Assembly (NCBI RefSeq): GCF_001634365.1
Contig: NZ_CP014578.1
Span: forward strand, 496,001 to 560,000
Length of the DNA: 64,000 nt
DNA from: Paraburkholderia phytofirmans OLGA172
Lineage (GTDB): Bacteria; Pseudomonadota; Gammaproteobacteria; Burkholderiales; Burkholderiaceae
Direction of reading: 5' to 3'
The translations under genes and the position numbers were made by a program. Positions within the stretch are counted from its first letter, which is position 1; the number at the start of each line of letters is the position of its first letter. A model generated the notes under the pieces. The model saw only the letters and a list, made by a program, of their open reading frames with translations, ran no database searches and was not told the origin of the DNA. Shown here in pieces: positions 8,299 through 16,661 of the stretch.

Positions 8299-11200
8299 CC
8301 GAACATCTCCTCGTCTTCTTCCGGTGTGGCTGCCGCAGGGGCGTCACCCATAAGCGACGCTAGTCGACTCATTTCGCCGGCTTGTGCAAGCGCTTCGGGT
8401 GTGGAGCTCTCTTCTAACAACTTGATTGCGTTTGCAAGGCGAGGGTACGCATCCAAGGACCTCTTGCCAGTCAATACCTCGTCGAGCTCCTGCCCGCGCA
8501 CTTGCTGCAACACCATGGCCGAGAGCAGATTGCCCGCCTCGTGGGCCTGTTCGTCGTTCAAGCTGAGCAGAAATGGTTTAATGCCATTTGCGGCCATCAT
8601 TCTGGAAAGGATAGTGTTCTTTTCCAGTTCTGCTTCTCGATTCTTAAATCCCGTTGTGAAGTCGCTCATCTGGGTAATCTGGTCGAGAAGTGCGAATTCA
8701 TGTGCCTGCTCCAGCGTAACTTTGAGCTCAGGCGCGCTGCTAGACGTCAAGATAGGAACCGGGACGGTCGCGCCGGTGCCGATAATCTTTTGCTTGGCCG
8801 ACAAATACTGTTCCATCAGGGCAATGGACTTCTCTGCGTAACGGTAACGCGCGGCCCATTCATTCACGTCAATCTCAAGCTCTCTGTTCAGGATATCGAC
8901 CCTATCGCGAAGCTCTCTAGCTTTTCTCTGATTTTTCTCATCTTCGGCATCGATACGTTGGTCATTCAGGCTAGCAATTTCTAGTCCTTTCTTACGGATG
9001 GCGTATGCAAGGTTGTTGACCGCTGCCACCTGGCCGAGTAAGTGCGCCGGCCCCGTGAGCCAGTACCGGCAGAGCCCACATCGTTGTCCGCCTGGCACGG
9101 GTCCATATTTCTTCTGCGCGCGGTTCTCGAGAGCACCGCCCGTGCTGCACGATGTACCCGGGCAAATGCCTTCCGATGTGATGGTCATGATGCCGGACTT
9201 CTCTTGCAGTGCGCGAAACCCAGCCCCCGTGCCAGCTCCGTTCTGCCCGAGTAGAAACGGTGCGAATTCGTCGAGATACTCAGCGAACATTTCAGAGCCG
9301 AGGAAATCTGCGTCATTCAGCATCCGGTCGTGTGCAAGTTCGATGAATTTGCGAAGCTTCGCCGGCGAGTATTTGAGGTAGTGCAGTGTCATAACAAGGG
9401 TCGCGTGCCCTGCTACAAATTGTTGCACTACCTCAAGGGGGACGCCCGCTTCAATCAGATTCGTAATTCCACTGACGCGCAGCGAGTGCAAGTCGACGGC
9501 CCACTTTAGTCCCCCCTTGTCGTCTTTGGTCACGAGCTTGAGCCTATGCCCGTACTTACGCTCAATGCGTGCTTGAGCTTCCGAGAGAACTTTTGTGTAA
9601 AAACGTGCGAGCCGGTTATATTCAATCGGTCGACTCTGGTCCGCTGCGTTCGGGTCTCTGAAGAGCGGCGCAATTTGTGGCCCCTTAACACCATGGGGGC
9701 GTTCGCGTTCTTTTACATCTTCCTGAAAGACTTGATACGCGAGAGGTTTTCGCAACGCGGGCAGATAGCGTTGTTGCCACTGAGAGTACGTGCGCAGAAG
9801 CTCTGAGAGCGTTGGTGACACATAAGGGATAACGTATCCGATGTGCGGGCTATCGTACACGGCGGTCTTGTTGGTATTTACCCAAAGCGTGAGCCATGAT
9901 TCTGCGCGCAGTCCGTCGTGCTCAAGTCTCAAAGCACCTTCGCGACGGCCCTTGATTGCGAACTCAGAATCGTTTGGGACGAGCGCATTCAATCTCGGGT
10001 CATAGATTTTCTCGTCGAGGTGACCCGAGTCCAGCCAACGTGCCTGATGGCTACGAATTGGCATATCAAATAGCGTGTAGAGGCAAGTGGCGAGGCCCGG
10101 GTCAAACACCCGCGTGTTAAGGCCGGTTTGGTAGTCATGCACTTGTACCGTCGCACTGCTGTATGTTCTCGGGAAGGCAAAATCATTTTCAACGAGAATT
10201 TCCTTCATCTCGTTCATCACGTATGGCGGGAGGGCGTCACGGTCGGTTTTAGACGGCGGGTCGGGCCTGCCGACCGAATCGGAAGCTAAAACGGGGTTTG
10301 CGAATGAGCTACCGATTTCGTTGCCGCTGGCGATGAGATAGTCCCGTAGCCAGTCGAAGAACTTCCTGACAGTGGAGAGGTTGTCGTTACGGCGCTTCGC
10401 CGATTCCATGTTCTCACGGAGATACTCAAGGTATGTGTCGGAATTTTTGAGCGTTGCATCGTAAATGTGCGTATGCCTGACAACCGACGATGGCTCCAGT
10501 GGAGGGCTGCTGAGCGAACAGAGGAAATTTCCGAAAGTATTCAGTCTATCAATTTGACTCCGTAGACGAGCCGTATCTTGAGACTTGATGAAGGACCGAA
10601 ACATGTCTGCCCACGTACCCAGTTCCGGTCGCATTGTCGCCAGCCAGCGAAATTGACCGTCAGAGCGCCGGTCTTCGTCGGCAACGTCGTTCCGTTTCGG
10701 CCGTTTGAGTTCAACCGCGTGATGCGGGTTTTCGACATTGAAGTTTTGAAGCAGCCAGAGCGCGACCGAACGCACTCTGCCGCGCATGGAGCGGAATTTT
10801 TTTTCCGCTGTGTCTGGTGGGTATCGTTCCCCGACCTTTGCAACGCATATCTCTTCGAACGCGCCAATCAGGTCAGGAGAAAGGTCCTTCGAAGTGCGGA
10901 CGTCGGCTGTCGCGAAGAAAGTGCAGGTGTGAGTGTATCCGGTGTCGGACTTGCCTTTCGGAGGCGGAACGTGGATAGCTCGAATCAGCAGACTTCGAGC
11001 GGCGCCGTACAGCGGGTTCGTGAGGGTCATCCACTTTATTCTTGTTTCCCATTCGGCCACCCGTTGTGGAAACAGAAACCATCCGCGAGCCCATAAAATT
11101 GTGAGAAGCTCAAAATATCTGAACGGATGCATGGTCGGCAGCTCATTTTTCCAAAGAGGCTGCGCTAATCGCTGAATAAACTCATCAGCGCTCCCCGCTT

Positions 11201-11642
11201 CATCGAGCATCGCATAAAAGTCTGGTGCGATGACCGGGGCTGCACTTCGAAGAACCTCCTGCAACTTCGCTCGCGATGTCGGTCTGTGCTCTAGCACAAG
11301 GTCGCGCTGTACATCGATTGACAGGGCATGAGCTTTGCCCAGCAATGCTGCGCCGCGCTGGTTGGTGTCGAGTAGCTTTTGAAGATGCGAGGACTTATAG
11401 TAAACGGGACCGGTAAAGGTCGCTGTTTTCTCGGGGAGGAACGCGCTGATGTAGGGACCATGCGGAGACTGGGGAAGCATGGTTTCTTCCCAATACGCTT
11501 CGATTCGTTTCCGCTCAAACTCGGCAATTGCGCCGCGCATCTCTTCAATCGAGATTTCTTCAAGCAAGACGCAGTCGGTGTCGCTACTGTTGAACGCGAC
11601 CAGTTTGCCGGAGCCGGGAGCTTTGAAATATTGAACGGGCAT
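8295..11642 (-). CDS. gmtZ: GmtZ-like giant tyrosine recombinase (VPA1269-like)
   Basis: 1,115 residues, much larger than ordinary integrases. A tyrosine-recombinase catalytic domain is embedded in the middle. The first arginine lies in FDMPIRSHQARWLDSG (~527), HSLR in DLHSLRVSGITNLIEAG (~716), then AGHATLVMTLHY, with the tyrosine near 751. All key residues are therefore present. The ~500 residues before it probably bind DNA. After the catalytic domain comes a cysteine cluster (GICPGTSCSTGG and CGLCRYWLTG, residues ~824-865) that could bind zinc, then a coiled-coil region. The gene follows gmtY by 6 bp and overlaps gmtX. It matches GmtZ in order and size. Confidence 0.82.
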   Translation of the reverse strand: MPVQYFKAPGSGKLVAFNSSDTDCVLLEEISIEEMRGAIAEFERKRIEAYWEETMLPQSPHGPYISAFLPEKTATFTGPVYYKSSHLQKLLDTNQRGAALLGKAHALSIDVQRDLVLEHRPTSRAKLQEVLRSAAPVIAPDFYAMLDEAGSADEFIQRLAQPLWKNELPTMHPFRYFELLTILWARGWFLFPQRVAEWETRIKWMTLTNPLYGAARSLLIRAIHVPPPKGKSDTGYTHTCTFFATADVRTSKDLSPDLIGAFEEICVAKVGERYPPDTAEKKFRSMRGRVRSVALWLLQNFNVENPHHAVELKRPKRNDVADEDRRSDGQFRWLATMRPELGTWADMFRSFIKSQDTARLRSQIDRLNTFGNFLCSLSSPPLEPSSVVRHTHIYDATLKNSDTYLEYLRENMESAKRRNDNLSTVRKFFDWLRDYLIASGNEIGSSFANPVLASDSVGRPDPPSKTDRDALPPYVMNEMKEILVENDFAFPRTYSSATVQVHDYQTGLNTRVFDPGLATCLYTLFDMPIRSHQARWLDSGHLDEKIYDPRLNALVPNDSEFAIKGRREGALRLEHDGLRAESWLTLWVNTNKTAVYDSPHIGYVIPYVSPTLSELLRTYSQWQQRYLPALRKPLAYQVFQEDVKERERPHGVKGPQIAPLFRDPNAADQSRPIEYNRLARFYTKVLSEAQARIERKYGHRLKLVTKDDKGGLKWAVDLHSLRVSGITNLIEAGVPLEVVQQFVAGHATLVMTLHYLKYSPAKLRKFIELAHDRMLNDADFLGSEMFAEYLDEFAPFLLGQNGAGTGAGFRALQEKSGIMTITSEGICPGTSCSTGGALENRAQKKYGPVPGGQRCGLCRYWLTGPAHLLGQVAAVNNLAYAIRKKGLEIASLNDQRIDAEDEKNQRKARELRDRVDILNRELEIDVNEWAARYRYAEKSIALMEQYLSAKQKIIGTGATVPVPILTSSSAPELKVTLEQAHEFALLDQITQMSDFTTGFKNREAELEKNTILSRMMAANGIKPFLLSLNDEQAHEAGNLLSAMVLQQVRGQELDEVLTGKRSLDAYPRLANAIKLLEESSTPEALAQAGEMSRLASLMGDAPAAATPEEDEEMFG

Positions 11643-11648
11643 GTCGAT

Positions 11649-12905
11649 TTAGCCTGACGTCAATAAACGCGCCGCGTCGGCGCAAAAGGACGGAAGTTCC
11701 CGCGCTATTCGTGCTTGGCCTTTTTGGAGTTCGTCTCGGCCGACCGCCTTGTCAAGGTCATAGTAGGTTTTGGTGGATAGGATGCTTGTGTGATGCATCA
11801 TCATCTGTGTCAAATCAAGAGAAATGCGCAGCTGAGACGCACAGAAATAGCCGTAGAAATGCCTAGCGCCGTGAGGATTAACACCTTCATCGCTAGGTGA
11901 TAGCCCGATTCGTCGCGCAGCCCGGTAGAATGCCTTCGTCATGTTTGAGAGTTTCGCCGGCTTACCGAATTGAGCTCCGTCCTTCTCGTTGACGAAGTAG
12001 TAAGGGTGCTCATCCCGAACGTGTCGCCGTGTCGCATGCATGTACTCAATATGCAGTCGTGCGAAGTACCTTCCCATTTCGGGGACGAGCCAAGTGACTT
12101 CGGCCTCGTTTCTCGAAGCAGAATCGAATGCCATTCCCTTCCAGCCGGCATGCAGCGGATGTTTGGCTCCGAGCTTGTGGCGAGGGCCCAGGAAATATCT
12201 CTCCTTGAGAAAGGTAGCTCGATTACCAGTCTGCCGACCGCGCAGCGAATCTGCCCACTCGTAGGCGCCGGTCCGGGGGTGACCAAGTATCACCTTGGCG
12301 GTCCCGTCGGAAGAAATCGTTACGTCCGTTACGAACAGATGCAATGGCTCCGACGCCCGCAAACTACCAAAAAACAAGAGCAGCAGATAAAGCTTGTCTC
12401 GAGTCGATGGGGTGGTAGCAATAAGGGCTAGGACTTTCGCGGGCGGAAAGCTTTTCCGGTCATACGATGCCTTCGTGCGCCGCTTTTCTTTCGGGTCAAA
12501 CGCGGGTCGGCTGACGATGCCCTTTCCGGCTTGCGTTGAAGGTACCAGGTGCGCCAAGTTGTCCCAGTCTTTGCGGTGGCTGAGCGCGGCAAAGAACCGG
12601 CGTTGCTCGCGCACATTAAGGTCTGTTGCGAACTTTGTTTCGCGCCTGTTTATAGGCTGGTGGCCAAACTCGTCGGCGCAGAATTCTGTGAATGCGCTGA
12701 CGTATCGGACATCGTCGATTGCAGTTTTCTTGCGAACGGCATCCCAGCCCAGAATCGATGTTCCGAATTCGCGAGCTTCCATGAATCTCGCGAGGACGCC
12801 GCCAAGCTCGTCAGCGTCGATAGGGCGACCGCCCTCAATCAGATAGTAATAGTCATAGAACCAGCCGATGGCGTGAATCGCTTTCGAGAGCCCACTTGAT
12901 GCCAT
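11649..12905 (-). CDS. gmtY: GmtY-like tyrosine recombinase
   Basis: 418 residues from the first ATG. Catalytic signature: Arg I in FFGSLRASEPLHL (~181), HGAR in NPHGARHFYGYFC (~345), and a histidine followed by the nucleophilic tyrosine in MMHHTSILSTKTYYDL (~378). It would cut and rejoin DNA at the element ends. It is the first gene of the operon, nearest the right end. The ATG start seems too late: the same frame stays open upstream and reads IPFLFLETGEVSIFALAWAR and then HRTLQDP, which looks like genuine integrase N-terminus. No ATG, GTG or TTG is available there; the best candidate is ATC at 13052 after CGGAGGG. Confidence 0.82.
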   Translation of the reverse strand: MASSGLSKAIHAIGWFYDYYYLIEGGRPIDADELGGVLARFMEAREFGTSILGWDAVRKKTAIDDVRYVSAFTEFCADEFGHQPINRRETKFATDLNVREQRRFFAALSHRKDWDNLAHLVPSTQAGKGIVSRPAFDPKEKRRTKASYDRKSFPPAKVLALIATTPSTRDKLYLLLLFFGSLRASEPLHLFVTDVTISSDGTAKVILGHPRTGAYEWADSLRGRQTGNRATFLKERYFLGPRHKLGAKHPLHAGWKGMAFDSASRNEAEVTWLVPEMGRYFARLHIEYMHATRRHVRDEHPYYFVNEKDGAQFGKPAKLSNMTKAFYRAARRIGLSPSDEGVNPHGARHFYGYFCASQLRISLDLTQMMMHHTSILSTKTYYDLDKAVGRDELQKGQARIARELPSFCADAARLLTSG

Positions 12906-13203
12906 TGGGTCCTGAAGGGTGCGATGCCGAGCCCACGCCAGCGCAAATATGCTGACCTCTCCCGTTTCCAGAAACAGAAACGGAATGCTGGTTCCTATCG
13001 CCCCCGCCGCGATAGGAACCTCAACTACCGAGTGAATCGTTCTGCGGACGATGGCAACCCTCCGAGTATAATAGTTAGAGGTCTATTACACTCTACCAGG
13101 TTAAATTTTTCCAATCAATGGGAAATTTGGCGCTCACGCAGTTGCGAGCATAACCCCGTCCCGCTTGGGAATCATGTTCAAGAGTCGAAACAGGCTTCGA
13201 TTG
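12906..13203 (-). promoter_or_regulatory. Leader/promoter region of the GMT-like operon
   Basis: The AT-rich stretch around 13066-13110 should carry the operon promoter. TATTAT/TATACT (minus strand) is a possible -10 next to the Shine-Dalgarno-like CGGAGGG (plus-strand 13058-13064). AATAGTT at 13070-13076 repeats the subterminal recombinase-site motif, so recombinase binding could repress the promoter. GGTTCCTATCGC (12990-13001) and its perfect complement (13009-13020) form a 12-bp hairpin, but this segment may instead be coding (see the gmtY entry). Confidence 0.4.
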
Positions 13204-13231
13204 AATAGTTGGAGTAGTTTGGGGTGGATAA
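13204..13231 (-). repeat. Right terminal inverted repeat of the GMT-like element
   Basis: Read on the minus strand from the edge inward: TTATCCACCCCAAACTAC, then TCC, then AACTATT. It mirrors the left end with four single mismatches and a 3-nt insertion. A further AACTATT lies inward at 13070-13076. Confidence 0.75.
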
Positions 13232-13237
13232 CGACCG
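13232..13237. repeat. Right copy of 6-bp direct repeat CGACCG
   Basis: Same 6 bp and same orientation as at 4461-4466. It lies in codons 412-413 of the interrupted glutamate synthase-like gene. Confidence 0.8.
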
Positions 13238-14697
13238 CGAACATGAAGCCGCGCGCCGCGTTGACCCAATCCGCGCCGATCGCCAGCGTCTTCGTGATAT
13301 CGAATGCGGTAATCATCTTGCCGCTCGCGCCGATGCGGATGCGCTGACGCAAGCCGATGCCGACCAGCGTGTTGTGCACCAGCAGCAACCCTTCCTGCAA
13401 CGGCACGCCGACGTGATCGGTGAACTCCAGCGGCGCTGCGCCCGTGCCGCCCTCCGCACCGTCGACCACGATGAAGTCCGGCAGAATCCCCGTCTCCAGC
13501 ATCGCCTTCGCAATGCCGAAGAATTCCCACGGATGCCCGATGCACAGCTTGAATCCGGTCGGCTTGCCGCCGGACAGCGTGCGCAACCGGTCGACGAATT
13601 CGAGCAGGCCGCGTGGCGAAGAAAATTCGGAATGGGTGGCGGGCGAGATGCAATCGCGGCCCATCGGCACGCCGCGCGTTTCAGCAATCTCAGGCGTGAT
13701 CTTCGCGGCCGGCAGCACGCCGCCGTGACCGGGCTTCGCGCCTTGCGAGAGCTTCACCTCGATCATCTTCACCTGCGGTTCGGCGGCCTGCCTGGCGAAC
13801 TTCTCCGCGCTGAAGGTGCCGTCGTCGTTACGGCAGCCGAAGTAGCCCGAGGCGATTTCCCAGATGATGTCGCCGCCATGCTCGCGGTGATATTTCGACA
13901 TCGAGCCTTCGCCCGTGTCGTGCGCGAAGTTGCCTTTCTTCGCGCCGAGATTCAACGCCATGATCGCGTTCGCCGACAACGAGCCGAAGCTCATCGCGGA
14001 GACGTTGAAGATCGACATCGAATAAGGCTGCGCACGGTCGGGCCCGACGACGATACGGAAGTCGTGGCTATCGACCTTGGTCGGCGCGAGCGAGTGGCTG
14101 ATCCATTCGTGCGCGACGGCTTTGACGTCGAGCTCGGTGCCGTACGGGCGGCTATCCACGTCGTTCTTCGCACGCTGATAGACGATGCTGCGTTGCGCAC
14201 GCGAGAAAGGTTTCTCGTCGGTATCGTCCTCGACGAAATACTGGCGGATTTCGGGGCGGATGAATTCGAACAGGAAACGGAAGTGGCCCCACAGCGGATA
14301 GTTACGCAGAATCGCGTGACGCTGCTGCGTGAGGTCGAACAGGCCGAGCGCGACGAGCGCCACCGGCACGATGATCCAGAACCACGAAAGGTGATGCGTC
14401 GCGGCAAGCAGAGCACAGGCTGCGAGCAGAATGACTGCGCACCACATCGCCAGATAACGTCGGGAAAGCATGGGGACTCCAGTGCAGTGAGTATCGTCGC
14501 GGAGGGATCGTCGACGCTGTCGGCGCAGACGGAATTCGCCGCGAAGGGAAACGAACCACTGCTTGTTAGGGTGAAGCTAGCTGCGCTCGAAGATGAAACG
14601 CATGGGTGAAGCGTGAAGTATGAAGCTTGGAGATGAGACATGAAGGTGAAGCGCGTGCAGCGGGGCCAAGGCGTAGCCGCACGATCAATCCCTTGGC

Positions 14698-15855
14698 TCA
14701 ACGGGCGCTTAGCAACGCTGCCTGTTGCGGCTGGCGCGCCGTTGGCTGCCCGGTCACCGCATGTTCGATGATGCCGCCGCCGAGACACACGTCGCCATCG
14801 TAGAGCACTGCAGATTGCCCTGGTGTGACAGCCCATTGGGCGGCGTCGAAATTCAGTTCGAAAAGGCCTTCGTCGCGACCTGCTACGCTGGCCGCCGCAC
14901 TAAAGGAGCACGGCGCATCCGCTTGCCGGTAACGGGTTTTCGCGCCGCACGCGAAACCGTCGGCCGGCGCTTCGCCCGCGACCCAGCTCGTATTGCCTGC
15001 GCTCAACGTATGGCTCAGCAGCCACGAATGGTCGTGGCCTTGCGCGACATACAGCGTGTTCGACGCAATATCCTTACCGGCGACGAACCACGGCTCGCCG
15101 CTGCCTTCCTTGCTGCCGCCGAGGCCGATACCCTTGCGCTGCCCGAAGGTGTAGAACGCGAGGCCGATGTGTTCACCGACCACGTTACCGTCGGTGGTTT
15201 TCATGGGGCCGGGTTTGGTCGGCAGATAGCGGTTCAGGAAGTCGCGGAACGGCCGTTCGCCGATGAAGCAGATGCCGGTCGAATCTTTCTTCTTCGCATT
15301 CGGCAGCGCGATCTGTTCGGCGATCTCGCGGACTTTGGTTTTCGGAATCTCGCCGAGCGGAAACAGCGTCTTCGACAACTGCGCCTGATTCAGCCGATGC
15401 AGGAAGTACGACTGGTCCTTCGTATGATCGAAGGCCTTCAGCAACTCGAAGCGGCCGTTGTTCTCGCGCACGCGCGCATAGTGGCCGGTCGCGATGGTTT
15501 CCGCGCCGAGCGACATCGCGTGATCGAGGAAGGCCTTGAACTTGATCTCGGCGTTGCACAGCACGTCTGGATTCGGCGTGCGGCCGGCCGAGTATTCGCG
15601 CAGGAATTCGGCGAACACGCGGTCTTTGTATTCGGCGGCGAAGTTGACCGCTTCGACGTCGATGCCGATCAGATCCGCCACCGAAACAACGTCGATCCAG
15701 TCCTGCCGTGTCGAGCAGTACTCGCTGTCGTCGTCGTCTTCCCAGTTTTTCATGAACAGGCCGACCACGTCGTAGCCCTGTTCCTTCAGCAGCCACGCGG
15801 TAACCGACGAATCGACGCCGCCCGACATGCCTACAACGACTTTCTGCTTACTCAT
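14698..15855 (-). CDS. mnmA: tRNA-specific 2-thiouridylase MnmA
   Basis: 385 residues. It thiolates U34 of the tRNAs for Lys, Glu and Gln, using ATP to adenylate the base and a persulfide relay for sulfur. The PP-loop SGGVDSS is at residues 10-16. The two catalytic cysteines are in NPDVLCN (~103) and [12 protein letters not shown] (~204). The segment [14 protein letters not shown] is typical of the central domain. The C-terminal beta-barrel ends in a short Ala/Gln-rich tail. A Nudix hydrolase gene lies 134 bp upstream in the same direction, the arrangement also seen in enterobacteria (nudJ-mnmA). Confidence 0.96.
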   Translation of the reverse strand: MSKQKVVVGMSGGVDSSVTAWLLKEQGYDVVGLFMKNWEDDDDSEYCSTRQDWIDVVSVADLIGIDVEAVNFAAEYKDRVFAEFLREYSAGRTPNPDVLCNAEIKFKAFLDHAMSLGAETIATGHYARVRENNGRFELLKAFDHTKDQSYFLHRLNQAQLSKTLFPLGEIPKTKVREIAEQIALPNAKKKDSTGICFIGERPFRDFLNRYLPTKPGPMKTTDGNVVGEHIGLAFYTFGQRKGIGLGGSKEGSGEPWFVAGKDIASNTLYVAQGHDHSWLLSHTLSAGNTSWVAGEAPADGFACGAKTRYRQADAPCSFSAAASVAGRDEGLFELNFDAAQWAVTPGQSAVLYDGDVCLGGGIIEHAVTGQPTARQPQQAALLSAR

Positions 15856-15989
15856 AAGATGCTCACTGGGTACCGCGTGACTTCATTGATCGTAGGTTGA
15901 CCGTGTTGCCCGGTCGCCAGCCTGGCCGCTCGTGACGGATCAGGCCCGTTTATGACCGGTTCGGCCTGGCGATGCCTGCTTACGTCTGC

Positions 15990-16472
15990 TTATACCTGCT
16001 TGCGCGCGACCGAATGCGTGTGCACGAAGTCGAGCGGGAAACGCCGTCCTGCGAGGTAATCGTCGAGACATTGCATGACAAGCGGCGTGCGATGCCGTTC
16101 GGGGCAGGCGCGCAATTCGTCGGCGCTCATCCATAGCGTGCGGACGATGTCGGGATCGAGCGCGCGCGCTGCATCCGCTGCGCCGCTCGTGCCGCAATAG
16201 GTGAAGCGCAGATACGTCACCCCCTCACTGCCGGGCCGCTCGAAATGCGTCATATACATGCCGACCAGCGCCGCGGGCTTGAACGGATGGGCGGTTTCCT
16301 CGAGCGTTTCGCGGACGACCGCCTCCAGGAGCGTTTCGCCTGCTTCCAGATGGCCGGCGGGCTGATTCAGGCGCAGGCCGTCGGCGGTATGTTCCTCGAC
16401 CACGAGAAAACGCCCGTCACGCTCGACGATGGCCGCAACGGTGACGTGCGGCAGCCAGGTTTCCGGTTTCAT
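15990..16472 (-). CDS. Nudix hydrolase, NudJ-like
   Basis: 160 residues with a complete Nudix box (GHLEAGETLLEAVVRETLEE and TA, residues ~40-61), which binds Mg2+ and hydrolyses a nucleoside diphosphate linked to another moiety. FLVVEEHTADGLRLNQPAGH before the box and the position directly upstream of mnmA both resemble NudJ/YmfB, which acts on nucleotides and hydroxymethylpyrimidine pyrophosphate. The exact substrate cannot be read from the sequence. Confidence 0.88.
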   Translation of the reverse strand: MKPETWLPHVTVAAIVERDGRFLVVEEHTADGLRLNQPAGHLEAGETLLEAVVRETLEETAHPFKPAALVGMYMTHFERPGSEGVTYLRFTYCGTSGAADAARALDPDIVRTLWMSADELRACPERHRTPLVMQCLDDYLAGRRFPLDFVHTHSVARKQV

Positions 16473-16661
16473 GGGTGCGCATTTTACCGTTTATGGGCCC
16501 GGGCTGCCGGGAAGCGGGCGGCGGCGAAGACTCCGGATTGTCCCCGATTTTTGCGCCGCACCAAGTTTCGGTTAAAGTGACGCCGTTAGCCGTTGCACCG
16601 GAATGCCGGCGTGCCTCGTCGGCAGCTCTGTCGTAAAACAGGAAGTCGAGGAGGAGAAAAG

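Larger units (their letters stand above)
4467..13231. mobile_element. GMT-like (Gamma-Mobile-Trio) integrative element, 8,765 bp
   Basis: The element interrupts a glutamate synthase-like gene. It holds five co-directional genes on the minus strand, read from the right end toward the left: a tyrosine recombinase (GmtY-like), a giant recombinase-like protein (GmtZ/VPA1269-like), GmtX-like, a VPA1267-like protein and a RecD2-like helicase. Spacings are tight (6 bp, a 4-bp overlap, 53 bp, a 4-bp overlap), so it reads as one operon. The ends are imperfect inverted repeats beginning TTAT, each flanked by CGACCG. Codon use is visibly less GC-biased than in the host genes. The gene order matches what I know of GMT islands of Vibrio and other gammaproteobacteria. 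Those islands usually carry defence or toxin cargo, but here only the helicase and the VPA1267-like gene accompany the trio. Confidence 0.85.
13134..14471 (-). pseudogene. 5' part of FMN-binding glutamate synthase-like gene, truncated by the GMT-like element
   Basis: Native sequence runs for 413 residues. An N-terminal membrane hairpin (two hydrophobic segments, residues ~9-45) is followed by the GltB-type FMN barrel: ISPATHSEFSSPRGLLEFVD, PDFIVVDGAEGGTGAAPLEF and ADWVNAARGFMFAV. The reading then enters the element and continues for 32 foreign residues before stopping. The lost part carries the Fe-S cysteines. Intact relatives (~540 residues) are annotated as FMN-binding glutamate synthase family proteins, with uncertain physiological substrate. 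The truncated product keeps the FMN barrel but cannot assemble the cluster, so it is probably inactive. It is preceded by 226 bp with no gene. Confidence 0.92.

Noticed and set aside
12990..13020. 12-bp hairpin as a stand-alone attenuator
   Set aside because: The segment reads as plausible GmtY coding sequence in frame, so an attenuator was not annotated separately.
13224..14609. 461-codon plus-strand frame opposite the broken glutamate synthase gene
   Set aside because: Antisense shadow; the minus strand has recognisable FMN-barrel motifs.
14472..14697. Degenerate GTGAAG-like repeats upstream of the glutamate synthase gene
   Set aside because: Too irregular to call a repeat, and no sign of function.
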